From positions 1 to 45,495 of the forward strand of contig CADCVE010000024.1 in the NCBI GenBank assembly GCA_902806065.1: DNA of 45,495 nucleotides. Reading direction: 5' to 3'. Shown in pieces: positions 15,569 to 24,673 of the stretch. Both the position numbers and the translations under genes were made by a program. The notes below the pieces were generated by a model, which was not told the origin of the DNA, did no database searches, and saw only the letters and a program-made list of their open reading frames with translations. Numbering within the stretch: the first letter of the stretch is position 1; each line of letters opens with the position of its first letter. The DNA comes from an uncultured Rubrobacteraceae bacterium. Lineage in GTDB: Bacteria > Actinomycetota > Rubrobacteria > Rubrobacterales > Rubrobacteraceae.

Positions 15569-16313
15569 TCAGTCTACCCATCCCGATCAGGAACGCGACT
15601 ACCGGCCCGATCACACCCGCGACCGGTACGCTCCAACTTCCAAAACCCACTAGATAAAGAGCCGCGGCCACTATCACCGCCGCGAGTACCGCCCCAAAAA
15701 CCGGACCCGGCACGTCCTGATACGCCTCACCGGCCGACCTTACGAGGGAGACGAGCAAGGCGACGAAGAGGGCGGGCAGTGCAAACGAGAGCGCGGGCGC
15801 TAGGGAGGGCAGCGCGCCTATCACGGCCGTGCCCGCAACGGCCCCTATCCAGGTGCCTACACCCCACGAGATGTAAGCGCCCGCCCCGAGACCCAAGATC
15901 CAGCCGAACTTCGTCCCGGGCTCCCATTGCCGTTGCAACTTCGTGGAGGCCACGGCGAAGACCTCGTCGGTCAGGCCGAACGCGGCGGTAGCCGCACGGC
16001 CCGCGCCCATGCGTCCGAGTAGCGGGGCGAGGGAGGGACCGTAGAGTATATGCCGCACCCCGAGTACGAGCCCGATCGCGACTATCACCAGCCACGACGT
16101 ACCCACAGCCACGAGCCCGGCAAGGGCGAACTGGCTCGCCCCGGAGAAGACGATCAAGGACATCGCGACCGTCTCGACGGTACTCAAGCCCGCGCCCCGC
16201 GCGGCGACCCCGAAAGCCACCGCCGCCGGCAGGTAGCCGACGACGATAGGGACGGAGGCACGCAGCCCGCCCGCCGCGCCGTCCCGCTTTCGCGGATGCC
16301 CGGCCCTCCGCAC
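15558..16313 (-). CDS. azlC: AzlC-type branched-chain amino acid transporter subunit
   Basis: 251 residues, with seven or eight membrane segments. PIVVGYLPAAVAFGVAARGAG, LIVFSGASQFALAGLVA and LGVRHILYGPSLAPLL are typical AzlC motifs; DEVFAVAST follows. It forms the large subunit of the two-part exporter with azlD, which overlaps its end. The aldo/keto reductase gene ends five bases upstream of its start, so the three genes (reductase, azlC, azlD) form an operon. Start at ATG 16313; the first 14 residues are basic. Confidence 0.88.
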   Translation of the reverse strand: MRRAGHPRKRDGAAGGLRASVPIVVGYLPAAVAFGVAARGAGLSTVETVAMSLIVFSGASQFALAGLVAVGTSWLVIVAIGLVLGVRHILYGPSLAPLLGRMGAGRAATAAFGLTDEVFAVASTKLQRQWEPGTKFGWILGLGAGAYISWGVGTWIGAVAGTAVIGALPSLAPALSFALPALFVALLVSLVRSAGEAYQDVPGPVFGAVLAAVIVAAALYLVGFGSWSVPVAGVIGPVVAFLIGMGRLNAD

Positions 16314-16318
16314 CGGCC

Positions 16319-17299
16319 CTAGCGGTTGACGCTGCTCATATCGGCGTAGCGCTCGCCGGCTGCCACGTCTTTGGGGGCGGTATCCTCGATGCGCCTGAGG
16401 TCTTCGTCGGTGAGCGTCACCCCGTTGGCGGCGGCGTTCTCTTCGAGGTACTCGCGGCGCTTGGTGCCGGGGATGGGGACGATGTCGTCGCCCTGGCTGA
16501 GGAGCCAGGCGAGCGCGAGCTGGCCCGGCGTGACGCCTTTTTCGGCGGCGATCTCGTTTACGCGGTCCACAAGCTCCAGGTTCTTGTCGAAGTTCTCACC
16601 CTGGAAACGCGGGGACCCGCGCCGGTAGTCACCCTCCGGTAAGTCCTCGAACTTGCGGATCTGGCCGGTTAGAAAACCGCGCCCCAGAGGACTGTAGGCG
16701 ACAAAGCCGATTCCCAACTCGCGCAGGGTCGGCAGGATCCCATCCTCCACGTCGCGGCTCCACAGAGAGTACTCCGTCTGCAAGGCACTTACGGAGTGTA
16801 CTGCGTGGGCCCTTTTTATCGTCTCGGGTGCCGCCTCCGAGAGGCCGAGGTACCTCACCTTCCCCGCTTCGACCAACTCTTTCATCGCCCCCACCGTCTC
16901 CTCGATGGGTGTCTCCGGGTCTACCCTGTGCTGGTAGTAGAGGTCGATGTGGTCCACCCCGAGCCTCTGAAGCGAGGCGTCACACGCCGAGCGCACGTAT
17001 TCGGGTTTACCGTTGACGCCGAGCATCGTGCCATCCTCTTCGCGCTGTATACCAAACTTCGTTGCGATCGTGACCTCGTCGCGCCTGCCCTGTATCGCCT
17101 TGCCAACGAGGCGTTCATTGGTGAACGGACCGTACATATCCGCGGTATCGAGGAAAGTGACACCGATCTCGATGGCGCGGCGGATGGTAGAGATGGACTC
17201 CTCCTCCTCGCCGGCACCGTAGAACTCGCTCATCCCCATGCAACCGAGGCCGAGCTCCGAGACGACCAATCCTTCGCTGCCGAGCCTGCGCTGGTCCAT
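16319..17299 (-). CDS. Aldo/keto reductase, NADPH-dependent
   Basis: 326 residues, full AKR length. It begins [20 protein letters not shown] and carries Asp/Tyr in [10 protein letters not shown], Lys in IATKFGI and His in YYQHRVDP as the catalytic tetrad. The tail has [19 protein letters not shown], the NADPH-binding segment. It matches the AKR13/YakC-like group that reduces short aldehydes. Substrate unknown. Start ATG 17299 follows GAAGGGAGATC. First gene of the azlCD operon; a role in detoxifying carbonyls linked to amino acid catabolism is speculation. Confidence 0.9.
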   Translation of the reverse strand: MDQRRLGSEGLVVSELGLGCMGMSEFYGAGEEEESISTIRRAIEIGVTFLDTADMYGPFTNERLVGKAIQGRRDEVTIATKFGIQREEDGTMLGVNGKPEYVRSACDASLQRLGVDHIDLYYQHRVDPETPIEETVGAMKELVEAGKVRYLGLSEAAPETIKRAHAVHSVSALQTEYSLWSRDVEDGILPTLRELGIGFVAYSPLGRGFLTGQIRKFEDLPEGDYRRGSPRFQGENFDKNLELVDRVNEIAAEKGVTPGQLALAWLLSQGDDIVPIPGTKRREYLEENAAANGVTLTDEDLRRIEDTAPKDVAAGERYADMSSVNR

Positions 17300-17741
17300 G
17301 ATCTCCCTTCGGATAATGTTTCTTACCGTACCTGAGGTTAGCCGATTCCGGCAGCCCTAAACCGGGCAGATCAGCGCGGACTATGGGCGGACGTTTTCGT
17401 ACATGCCGCACCAGCTCCTACCAAGAACGCCGCTCGCGCCTCCGGCCCTCTCACCTGTCGAGCCAAGACCTCGACCGAAAAGGACCCCACGCCCAACGAG
17501 ATGGTTACCAGGCAACCGTCGTAGATCAATGGTTATCACTCAGCTGCGCGCGTGCCGAAGAGTTCCCCGAAACCCCCGTTCCTGCTCCTGTACGGCGCGT
17601 GATGGAGACGCATCCGGCTACCGGTCATGCTTCGCAGCACGGGAGTGCGCCGCACTTCGATGAAGGACAGCTCGAATCTCATCGGAACCGAACCGTCCCG
17701 CTTTTTGCCTGATAACGAGCGAGAAGTAACCGCATGGGCGC
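17300..17741. other. Intergenic stretch, nothing recognised
   Basis: About 440 bases with no coding-like frame on either strand. It should contain the promoter of the reductase-azlCD operon near its left end and the 3' untranslated region of the membrane protein at 17742 on its right. I see no clear boxes or hairpins. Confidence 0.4.
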
Positions 17742-18329
17742 CTACAAGGCCACCACTACGGCAGCGAAAGAGACCCATGTCAACCCACCTCCGACGATCG
17801 TACCAAGCGCCAACTCCAGGTTGGTGTGCCGTCCAAGCCTCCTCCTCGCCCACCATACTAACGGCAGAACCGGAATAAAGAGCGCCCCGAGAAAGCCAAA
17901 GACGAAGAGCAGGCAGACTATGGCTCCCGAGACCCCGGCCGCGTGCAGCGAGAGGTTTATGTAAGGCGTGAATACGGCGAAGGCCGTTGTTGCGAGAGCG
18001 TAGGAGAGCAGGACGGCGCGTAGAGAGTCGGGGGCGCCGAGGAGGGTGACGAGTATCCAAGCCCCGACGTGCAAACCCGCTACCACGCGTAGAGGACGTA
18101 TCCTCTGTTCTTGCGGGATCCTACGCGGGTCACGCACCTTGCCCGAGCGCGTCAGATAAGCGAGGTAGAGCAGCGAGAGCCCGCTGGTGAGCAGGAGACA
18201 GAGCACGGCCCAGAGTAATCCGTTCCAGCCAGCGGTCGCGGCGCCCACCAGCAGAAACAGCGGCACGGCCAGAAGCGGCAGGCGGGTAGCATTGGAGATT
18301 AGGCGGGCAATACGCGCGAGGAGGTCCAC
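17742..18329 (-). CDS. Polytopic membrane protein, possibly PAP2-like
   Basis: 195 residues with five or six hydrophobic segments. The loop RSGKVRDPRRIPQEQRIRPL between helices 2 and 3, and the later HAAGVSGA and LPLVWWARRRLGRHTNLELA, resemble the layout of phosphatase PAP2-like proteins (R..P/GH/ R...H). The canonical triple motif is incomplete, so an enzyme is uncertain. The frame is open further upstream, but that part overlaps the divergent NIF3 gene. GTG 18329 (VDLLARIARLI) keeps the two genes apart. Confidence 0.65.
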   Translation of the reverse strand: MDLLARIARLISNATRLPLLAVPLFLLVGAATAGWNGLLWAVLCLLLTSGLSLLYLAYLTRSGKVRDPRRIPQEQRIRPLRVVAGLHVGAWILVTLLGAPDSLRAVLLSYALATTAFAVFTPYINLSLHAAGVSGAIVCLLFVFGFLGALFIPVLPLVWWARRRLGRHTNLELALGTIVGGGLTWVSFAAVVVAL

Positions 18330-18341
18330 GGCCCGGGATTG

Positions 18342-18347
18342 TACAAT
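18342..18347 (+). promoter_or_regulatory. -10 box for a probably leaderless NIF3 gene
   Basis: TACAAT lies eight bases before tandem ATGs at 18355 and 18358, so transcription would begin at or next to the start codon. No ribosome binding site precedes these ATGs. A -35 box is not evident. Confidence 0.4.
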
Positions 18348-18354
18348 GCCAGAG

Positions 18355-19437
18355 ATGATGCGCGTTCGTGAGATAGCACAAGCCGTGGAGGAGATAGCCC
18401 CGCGTGCCCTGGCAGAAGATTGGGACAACGCCGGGCTCCAGATCGGAGACCTTGACGGCGAGGTCGGCCGGGTACTCGTCGCTCTGACACCGCTGCCGGA
18501 GGTCTTTGAAGAGGCAGGGGAGATCGGGGCGGACTTCCTCCTCTTTCACCATCCCCTTATCTTCCAGGGCCTGAAGAGCGTGGATACGGCTTCGTACCCT
18601 GGAGGGCTGATCTCGCGCGCCATACAGAACAACCTCACGATCTACGCCGCCCACACCAACTACGACGCCGCGCCCGCAGGAGTCTCGCTCGCGCTCGCGG
18701 AGGCACTGAACCTCCAAAACCCCTCAGAGGTCGTGGCGCCGCGGGGGGCTCTACGCAAGCTGGTAGTCTTCGTCCCCGAGGAGAACGCTGATCAAATCTC
18801 CTCCGCCCTGACCGAGGCAGGCGCGGGCGTCATCGGAGAGTACACACACTGCACCTTCCGCACCCCGGGAACGGGGACCTTCTTCGGGGGCGAAGGCACC
18901 GACCCATACGCGGGCGAGAAAGGACGCCTGGAGAGAGTGCCGGAGCTAAGGCTGGAGACAGTAGTACCGGCCCACGCCGCCGCGAGAGCCACCGCCGCTA
19001 TCCGCGCCGCCCACCCGTACGAGGAGCCCGCCTTCGACGTCTACCACGTGGACGGATACCCTGAGGACTGTGGCTACGGGCGTGTGGGAACGCTGCCGGA
19101 GCCGCTAACGCTGGAGGAGCTCTGCGACCACGTCTCCAACTCCTTAGGCTTCCCTGCTCGTCTCGTTGCGAACCCAGAGCCCGGACGCAGGGTGGAGCGC
19201 GTCGCGGTTCTCGGAGGCTCGGGCGGCTCGTTTATCCGGGAGGTGGCGGCCTCGGGAGCGAATGCTTACGTTACCGGGGACCTCGATTACCACGACGCCC
19301 TGCTAGCCGAGTCACTGGGGTTGGCCGCGATAGACGCCGGGCATGCGGCGACGGAGCTTCCTTCGCTAGAGCCACTGGCCCGCAGGCTGGCTGAGCTTGT
19401 AGACGTGCCGGTGGATGGTAGCCGGGTCAGACGGTAA
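18355..19437 (+). CDS. NIF3-like dinuclear metal-centre protein
   Basis: About 360 residues. Motifs: EDWDNAGLQIGD near the N-terminus; FLLFHHPLIFQG, with two metal-binding His; YAAHTNYDAAPAG; and at the C-terminus GDLDYHDALLA and IDAGHAATE. These supply the two-metal site of the NIF3/YbgI hexamer (often described as a GTP cyclohydrolase 1 type 2 homolog). A central insertion (about residues 115-225, with HPYEEPAFDVY) is the CutA/PII-like domain of long bacterial NIF3 proteins. Function is not established. The frame is open back to 18187, but the -10 box at 18342 and the divergent neighbour argue for ATG 18355 (MMRVREIAQAV). Confidence 0.88.
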   Translation: MMRVREIAQAVEEIAPRALAEDWDNAGLQIGDLDGEVGRVLVALTPLPEVFEEAGEIGADFLLFHHPLIFQGLKSVDTASYPGGLISRAIQNNLTIYAAHTNYDAAPAGVSLALAEALNLQNPSEVVAPRGALRKLVVFVPEENADQISSALTEAGAGVIGEYTHCTFRTPGTGTFFGGEGTDPYAGEKGRLERVPELRLETVVPAHAAARATAAIRAAHPYEEPAFDVYHVDGYPEDCGYGRVGTLPEPLTLEELCDHVSNSLGFPARLVANPEPGRRVERVAVLGGSGGSFIREVAASGANAYVTGDLDYHDALLAESLGLAAIDAGHAATELPSLEPLARRLAELVDVPVDGSRVRR

Positions 19438-19550
19438 AGTCCCGCCAGCGGTACCATAAAGCGTACGGCGTGGCGTTCAAAGGGCTTGTTCACCTTAGCA
19501 GGCGATCTCGTTCGAGTAATACTCGGATCCATAGCCGGGGGGTCTCTATC

Positions 19551-20144
19551 TCAGGAAGCGTCACGGTACGCCACGCTCAGGCCCTTACCGATAGGAATGA
19601 CGAGGTGATCGACGTTGAGCAGAGATTGCACGGCGGCGAGGTAACCGGAGATCTCGGCCGGGTGCGACAGTACGTTGTCCGCGAGGAGCATCACGTCCGG
19701 GTTTAACTTCGGGACGAGCAGCGAGAGCTGTTCGGCAGCACTTACCCTATCCGCATCGAAGAACACGAAGTCGAACGGCCCCGGCAGGCTTGCGACTACT
19801 TCGGTGGCGTCGCCGAGCACGAGGTCCACGACATCACGCAACCCGGCGCGGCGCAGGTTCTCATCGGCCATGGCCTGCTTTTCGGGGTTCCGTTCGATGC
19901 TGGTGACGCGGCCGCCCAGCGAAGCCGCGCTCGCCGCCCAGGCCAGCCAGATGGTGCTGTAGCCATTGGAGGTGCCGATCTCCAGCAGACGCGAACGCCG
20001 GCCGCTGCGGATGAGGAGGCCGATCAAGCCGGCCGTTTCAGACTCCAGGTTGAGCACCTTTCCGCTACGCTCTGGCCTCTGCGCGTCGTTGGCCCGCCCC
20101 CACTCCTCTAACTCGTCGAGAAGACCTGCATCCATCGTCTCCAT
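19551..20144 (-). CDS. Class I SAM O-methyltransferase, COMT-like
   Basis: 197 residues. The SAM-binding motif is LLEIGTSNGYSTIWLA, followed by VTSIERNPEKQAMA and FDFVFFDADRVSA, which matches the caffeoyl-CoA/catechol O-methyltransferase family (PF01596). The metal-binding Asp is in FFDAD and a second in LLADNVLSHP. It would transfer a methyl group from SAM to a hydroxylated aromatic or similar compound in the cytoplasm; the substrate is unknown. It lies downstream of the PfkB kinase on the same strand, 18 bases after it, and is probably in the same operon. Confidence 0.87.
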   Translation of the reverse strand: METMDAGLLDELEEWGRANDAQRPERSGKVLNLESETAGLIGLLIRSGRRSRLLEIGTSNGYSTIWLAWAASAASLGGRVTSIERNPEKQAMADENLRRAGLRDVVDLVLGDATEVVASLPGPFDFVFFDADRVSAAEQLSLLVPKLNPDVMLLADNVLSHPAEISGYLAAVQSLLNVDHLVIPIGKGLSVAYRDAS

Positions 20145-20162
20145 CAGCGGCTCCTCTCTACG

Positions 20163-21110
20163 CTAACCGCCGTCTATGAACCGTTCGAGCTCTTTCTTCG
20201 TGGGCAGAGGCCCCATTGCCCCGTAGCCCATGCAGGCGATTGCGCCGGCCCCTGTCCCCCACCGCACCGCCTCGCGCACCGTCTCCTCATCCCACGCACC
20301 TCCGGAGAGCTGTGTGAGCGTAGCCGCCAGGAAGGCGTCTCCTGCTCCGGTGGCATCCACGCACTCGACCTCGAAGGCCGGGACTTCCCCACTGAACTCC
20401 CGGGTGGCGTAGAAGGCCCCGTCCGGTCCCAGGCTTATGAGGACGAGAGCGGCACCGCGGTCGAGCAGCATCTTCGCCGCCTCTTCCGTATCGTCTGTCC
20501 CGAGCATCGGCGGGAGCTCATCGTCGCTCAGCTTGATGACGCGTGAGCGGTCGAGAAGCGGGTCCACGACCTCGCGGGCGGCGCCGGCGCTCTGCCACAA
20601 GTGCTCCCGGAAGTTGACATCGAAGGCCAGGGGGATGCCGAGTTCTTGCGCGAGGTCCGCGGCGCGGTGTACGGCCGAGCGTGACGGCTCCTTTATGAGC
20701 GGTATGCTCCCGAAGTTTACGAAAGAGGCCCCAAGTAGTACCTCCCGGGTCACGTCCTCGGGGGAGAGCAACTCATCGGCCGCCGGGTCGGAGCGGTAGA
20801 AGGTGAAAGAGCGGTCCCCACCGTCCGCTATCTCCACGAATGCGAGCGAAGTGCGCGTCGGTGGCTCGCATCGGCGAACCGCGGAAGTATCCACACCTTC
20901 CGCCCTCAGAGCGCGCAGGATAAAGTCCCCGAAGAGGTCCTCCCCAACGGCCCCGATAAACGCCGCTTCGGATTCAAGCCTCGCGGCGGCGACGGTCACG
21001 TTTGCCGGGGCGCCGCCGGGCCGGGCTGTGAACGGCATCTCGATATCGAACTTACTCTCGTCGCGGTAGATGTCCGAGACGACCTCGCCCAGTGCGACTA
21101 TCTTTCCCAC
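20163..21110 (-). CDS. PfkB-family carbohydrate kinase, fructokinase-like
   Basis: 315 residues of the ribokinase/PfkB family. The N-terminus GEVVSDIYRDE and ARPGGAPANVTVAAARLE match the first signature (sugar binding); the second is VDATGAGDAFLAA, with the catalytic Asp. EVVSD, GGAPAN and the spacing favour a fructokinase or 2-keto-3-deoxy-sugar kinase. It would phosphorylate a sugar using ATP. Upstream on the same strand is manA, 45 bases away, which suits a fructose/mannose pathway: kinase makes fructose-6-phosphate and ManA interconverts it with mannose-6-phosphate. Confidence 0.88.
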   Translation of the reverse strand: MGKIVALGEVVSDIYRDESKFDIEMPFTARPGGAPANVTVAAARLESEAAFIGAVGEDLFGDFILRALRAEGVDTSAVRRCEPPTRTSLAFVEIADGGDRSFTFYRSDPAADELLSPEDVTREVLLGASFVNFGSIPLIKEPSRSAVHRAADLAQELGIPLAFDVNFREHLWQSAGAAREVVDPLLDRSRVIKLSDDELPPMLGTDDTEEAAKMLLDRGAALVLISLGPDGAFYATREFSGEVPAFEVECVDATGAGDAFLAATLTQLSGGAWDEETVREAVRWGTGAGAIACMGYGAMGPLPTKKELERFIDGG

Positions 21111-21155
21111 GATGCACCCTCCTATCAGGTCTCCTGTAAGGTCCGCCGGGAGCTG

Positions 21156-22229
21156 CTAGATACCGGTCTCTCCCAATCCCCTTATCTCCTCGTCGGAGTA
21201 CCCTGCCTCCCGCAGCGGCACTACGACGTCACGCTGCAAGTCCGGGACGTAGCAGACGATGAGGCTCACCTCGCCTTCCGGAACTACGCGCACCTCCCCT
21301 ATGGCCGCGGGCAGGATGCAGGACTCGCCGCGTCTCAGCGTCTCCGTCCCACCCGCGTACTCGATGCGCGCCGGGTCACCCACGTTGGAGAGCGTCAGGC
21401 AGCGCCACGGGTGGGAGGGCTCGGTGTGGGGCCTGGTAAGCGTCCAGCGTTCGAGGGCGAAGTGAGGACCCGCGCAGCACAGGATGCGGCGGTTCGCGGC
21501 GGCCCGCCCGTTCTCCAGGGCGAGGCCGGGGGTTGGGCGTGGGTGGTAGTCCGTCCTTAGCTCGTCGAGGGCGGCATCGACGTTTGCTTCCCACGTCTCC
21601 TGATCTAATGGGTTGCCGTAGAGGTCTTCCGGGGTAACGAACTGGCCGAGGTCGGAGGTCTGCTGCACCTCGAAGACCAGAGTGTCGGGGCCGAATGTGT
21701 GGATGACGCCGCCCGGCACGTAGATGGTGTCACCGGCGCGTATCGGGTGGCGCGGCATGACGGCGTCGTGGTCTTGCGCGAGGAATGCGTCGCGCAGTTC
21801 CTCCCGGCTTAGGCCCTCTTTGACGCCGGCCAGTATCGTCGCGTCTTCGGCAGCCCAGAGGATGTGCCAGGCTTCGGTCTTACCGTGGGGCTCGCCGTGT
21901 TTCGAGCGAGCGGTCTCGTCGTCGGCGTGGAGGTGGACGGGGAGCATGTTCGAAGCGTCTATAAACTTTTCGAGAAGCGGGAAATGTGGGCCGCGCCAGC
22001 CGGTCCCGACGAGTTCATCCGGGTACTCGGTGGTGAGGTCGTGGAGGGTACGGCCAGCGTATTCTCCGTTGGTAATTTCGCCGGTCGTCTCACGATAGTC
22101 GCTTATCTCCCAGGTCTCGGCGACGACGCCCTCGGGAAGGTCAAGCTTTTCGAGGATCTCGGGGATCAGGCGCCCGCCGAAGGCGTAGGTGCGAGCGTGG
22201 TAAGTCAACTTTATCGGGTAAGACTGCAT
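21156..22229 (-). CDS. manA: Mannose-6-phosphate isomerase, class I
   Basis: 357 residues. The zinc-site region LPVHLHADDETARSKHGEPH and KTEAWHIL, then GGVIHTFGPDTLVFEVQQ, give the ligands of type I phosphomannose isomerases (His, Glu, His). The enzyme interconverts mannose-6-phosphate and fructose-6-phosphate in the cytoplasm. The C-terminal half is a second cupin domain without metal ligands. Probably the first gene of a manA-pfkB-methyltransferase operon. Start ATG 22229 (MQSYPIKLTYHARTYAFGG). Confidence 0.92.
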   Translation of the reverse strand: MQSYPIKLTYHARTYAFGGRLIPEILEKLDLPEGVVAETWEISDYRETTGEITNGEYAGRTLHDLTTEYPDELVGTGWRGPHFPLLEKFIDASNMLPVHLHADDETARSKHGEPHGKTEAWHILWAAEDATILAGVKEGLSREELRDAFLAQDHDAVMPRHPIRAGDTIYVPGGVIHTFGPDTLVFEVQQTSDLGQFVTPEDLYGNPLDQETWEANVDAALDELRTDYHPRPTPGLALENGRAAANRRILCCAGPHFALERWTLTRPHTEPSHPWRCLTLSNVGDPARIEYAGGTETLRRGESCILPAAIGEVRVVPEGEVSLIVCYVPDLQRDVVVPLREAGYSDEEIRGLGETGI

Positions 22230-22455
22230 AAAGACCTCCGCGTTCTTTTACGGCCCAGGATTGGCTGACCGAAGTTTAGCGGTCTCCCGGGTTCGCGGAT
22301 ACATCGTGAATCCGTGGCGCCCTGGATAACAAGAGCGCGAGGCGCGTTAACCATCGGCACGGGTATACTGTGGGCAAGGGAAAACAATTCGGGAACGGAA
22401 GATCTAAGTACGTAGCACAGACAGGGGCCATAGATGCCTTGGGGCTGCCACCAAT

Positions 22456-22632
22456 TTGAGAGCAGGCCCTGCTGAAAAGGTAGGCTTCGAGCCCTTTATC
22501 TCCGGGGTACGTCTGCTCGAAGATGTCGTCGGGGAGCTGAAGGTTCACGGCCGCCAGGAGGGCAACGAGTACGTGACAATAAGGTTCGAAGGAGGCTGCG
22601 GTTGCAGCACCAGGATCTACGCGAAGAGATAG
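22456..22632 (+). CDS. Possible small CGCS-motif protein, or a remnant
   Basis: A plus-strand frame with clear coding character ends at TAG 22630, overlapping the aldolase start by 31 bases. From TTG 22456 it gives 58 residues: EKVGFEPFISGVRLLEDVVG, then ELKVHGRQEG and YVTIRFEGGCGCSTRIYAKR. The Cys-Gly-Cys near the C-terminus could hold a metal. The frame is open further upstream to about 22400 but without a better start, and no ribosome binding site precedes TTG. Either a small gene with an unusual start or the 3' end of a lost gene. Confidence 0.4.
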   Translation: MRAGPAEKVGFEPFISGVRLLEDVVGELKVHGRQEGNEYVTIRFEGGCGCSTRIYAKR

Positions 22633-23273
22633 CCGCGGTGGCCCGGCGGTTGATCTCCTGTGGCCTCGTCACCGGTACCTCGGGCAATGTGAGCGCCCGC
22701 ACTACAGGAGGGGACGTGCTGATCACACCGAGCGGCCTCGATTACAGCTCCATGCAACCGGAGGACATCGTGCTCGTGAGCGTGCGGGGCGAGGTCCTCG
22801 AAGGCTCCCTGCAACCCTCCACCGAGACCCCGATGCACACCGGCATCTATCGTGCCAGGCCACGTATAAACGCGGTGGTCCACACCCACTCCCGCTACGC
22901 CACGACGCTGGCTTGCCTGGGCTTGGAGATACCGCCGGTTCACTACATGCTGACCACTCTCTCACCCGAGGGCCGTATACCCCTGGCCCCCTACGCCACC
23001 TACGGCACCGAAGAGCTCGCGGGCTACGCTGCCGGGGCTCTGGGAGAACTCCACAATACGTGTCTGCTCCAGAACCACGGCACCATAACCGTGGGTGAGA
23101 GCGCGGAGCAAGCCTCCTCGCGCGCGGTAACGCTGGAAGAGATGGCGGAGATCTACTACTACGCCAGACTCGCCGGGGAGCCAATACTCCTTACCCCCGA
23201 GCAGCTAAAGGAAGTGGCGATCAAGATAGCCAGCTACGGTCAGTCAAAGCATATACCCGCCGATACGAAATAA
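22602..23273 (+). CDS. Class II aldolase, fuculose-phosphate aldolase-like
   Basis: 223 residues from TTG 22602, seven bases after AAGGAGG. Motifs: GTSGNVSART (phosphate-binding), ITPSGLDYSSM, TETPMHTGIY with catalytic Glu, VVHTHSRYATTL with two zinc His, and LLQNHGTITVG with the third zinc His. This is the complete zinc-dependent class II aldolase/adducin set, cleaving L-fuculose-1-phosphate or a related sugar phosphate into dihydroxyacetone phosphate and an aldehyde. It stands divergent from manA, in a sugar-metabolism neighbourhood. Confidence 0.88.
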   Translation: MQHQDLREEIAAVARRLISCGLVTGTSGNVSARTTGGDVLITPSGLDYSSMQPEDIVLVSVRGEVLEGSLQPSTETPMHTGIYRARPRINAVVHTHSRYATTLACLGLEIPPVHYMLTTLSPEGRIPLAPYATYGTEELAGYAAGALGELHNTCLLQNHGTITVGESAEQASSRAVTLEEMAEIYYYARLAGEPILLTPEQLKEVAIKIASYGQSKHIPADTK

Positions 23274-23463
23274 ACGGTTGTGGGACGAGTTCGGCTGAGA
23301 CGAAGGCGACGAGCAGTAGCTCGAGTCTTGCACGCTTGACGCGAATTCTCGGCTACCCTATTTTGATCCACGGGAAAAGGATCTGAAGGAAGCGCATCCA
23401 ACAGGTTGCGCGGTCGCCCATGAAAAGGACAAACTAAAGATACGAGAGAGGAGGAGTTCCCTG

Positions 23464-24421
23464 GTGAGCTTCGAATTGTCGGTGCTACTGGCTGCTTTCG
23501 CGGGTGGTTGTTCGGGGCTGCAATTGGGGCCCTCCCCGCCTTTATCCTCGTTGGTTTCGCCGTGCTCGTCGGGATAGCCGCGGGTCTGAGCGGGAGTCAG
23601 TTCGACGTGCTTGGTCAGATCGCCTTCGGACCGGTCCTCGGGCCGCACATTAGTTTCGCGGGCGGGGTGGCCGCCGCAGCCTTCGCCGCCAGAAGAGAAA
23701 GAGACGATATAGACGACGGTACAAACATAGTGACCCCGCTGGCCGGTCTCGGAGACCCGCTCCCCCTGCTGGTCGGGGGCATCTTTGGCGCCGGGGGTTA
23801 CCTCTTACAGTTGCTTTTGACGGCCCTGATCCCACCCGTGGAGGCCGGCTTTTACACTACGTACACCGATGTCATCGCCCTGGTGGTCGTGATCTCCGCC
23901 ATCATAGCCCGGGTTGCTTTCGGGAGGACAGGGGTCTTCGGCAGCCTCGACGCCGACGCGCGCGGACGCGGCAGGTTTAGTACGGGCGAGGGACGGGTCT
24001 GGCTGGCGTACCAGGAAGGCTTCTTGCAGGCTAGCGTGGTTGGCCTGGGCGCCGGTATCCTGGCGGCGTGGTCGGCCGCAGAGATACTGGCCGTCAACCC
24101 CGATTATCTACCGTTCGCGGTATTGCTCGGCTATGGTATCTCGGCCACTGCGCTGATTTTTTGCAGTTCGGCTTCTCGGTGCCGGTTACGCACCATATGA
24201 CGCTGCCAGCCAGCGTAGCAGCGGTCGCCGTCGTGAGCGTCGGCGGTTCGGAAGTCGTCGCTATTCTCATAGGCGCCGTCGCCGGTATCCTGGGTGCTCT
24301 ACTCAGTGAATTCTTCTCGCGGTTGTTCCTGATCCACGGTGACACTCACATAGACCCGCCGACCAACACCATCTTCGTAATGGCCACCCTCGTAGTGGTC
24401 GCCACGTTGCTCTTTACCTAG
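23464..24421 (+). pseudogene. Polytopic membrane protein with two single-base deletions
   Basis: GTG 23464, eight bases after GAGAGGAGGAG, starts FELSVLLAAFAGG. Near 23503 a missing T shifts the frame; the next frame reads LFGAAIGALPAFILVGFAVL through many hydrophobic segments with HISFAGGVAAAAFAARRERD. At the T-run near 24157-24162 another missing T shifts again, and the last frame reads LQFGFSVPVTHHMTLPASVA to the TAG at 24419. Adding both bases restores exactly 320 codons. The family is not recognised: about ten helices, a conserved GDTHIDPPTN near the C-terminus. Both lesions are in T-runs, so sequencing error is a real alternative to gene loss. Confidence 0.75.
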
Positions 24422-24431
24422 CACGGGACGT

Positions 24432-24463
24432 AGAGGGAGCCGGGCGAATGCTCGGCTCCCTCT
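24432..24463. terminator. 11-bp hairpin after the broken membrane protein gene
   Basis: AGAGGGAGCCG pairs exactly with CGGCTCCCTCT across a 10-base loop, 10 bases after the stop codon at 24421. A short A-rich run follows on the plus strand. Likely an intrinsic terminator. Confidence 0.65.
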
Positions 24464-24673
24464 AAACAACACGCCCCTTTGATGATAGCCAGGGACCATG
24501 CCGGACAAGCACGGACAAGAGAGCGTATCCAAGACGCTTGACAGCACCCGCGCCCCAGACGCACTCATCCGTAACCGCGCTGAAGATCTCGCCGGGTCAT
24601 GACTCGACGGGGAGGGGATGATCGCTCTACCCCGTTGGGTACGGAGGAGCCAGTAAGAAGGAGCCGTCGCCTC

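Noticed and set aside
18187-18354. Upstream extension of the NIF3 frame
   Set aside because: Overlaps the divergent membrane gene and reads as Ser/Arg-rich sequence unlike NIF3; a -10 box sits at 18342.
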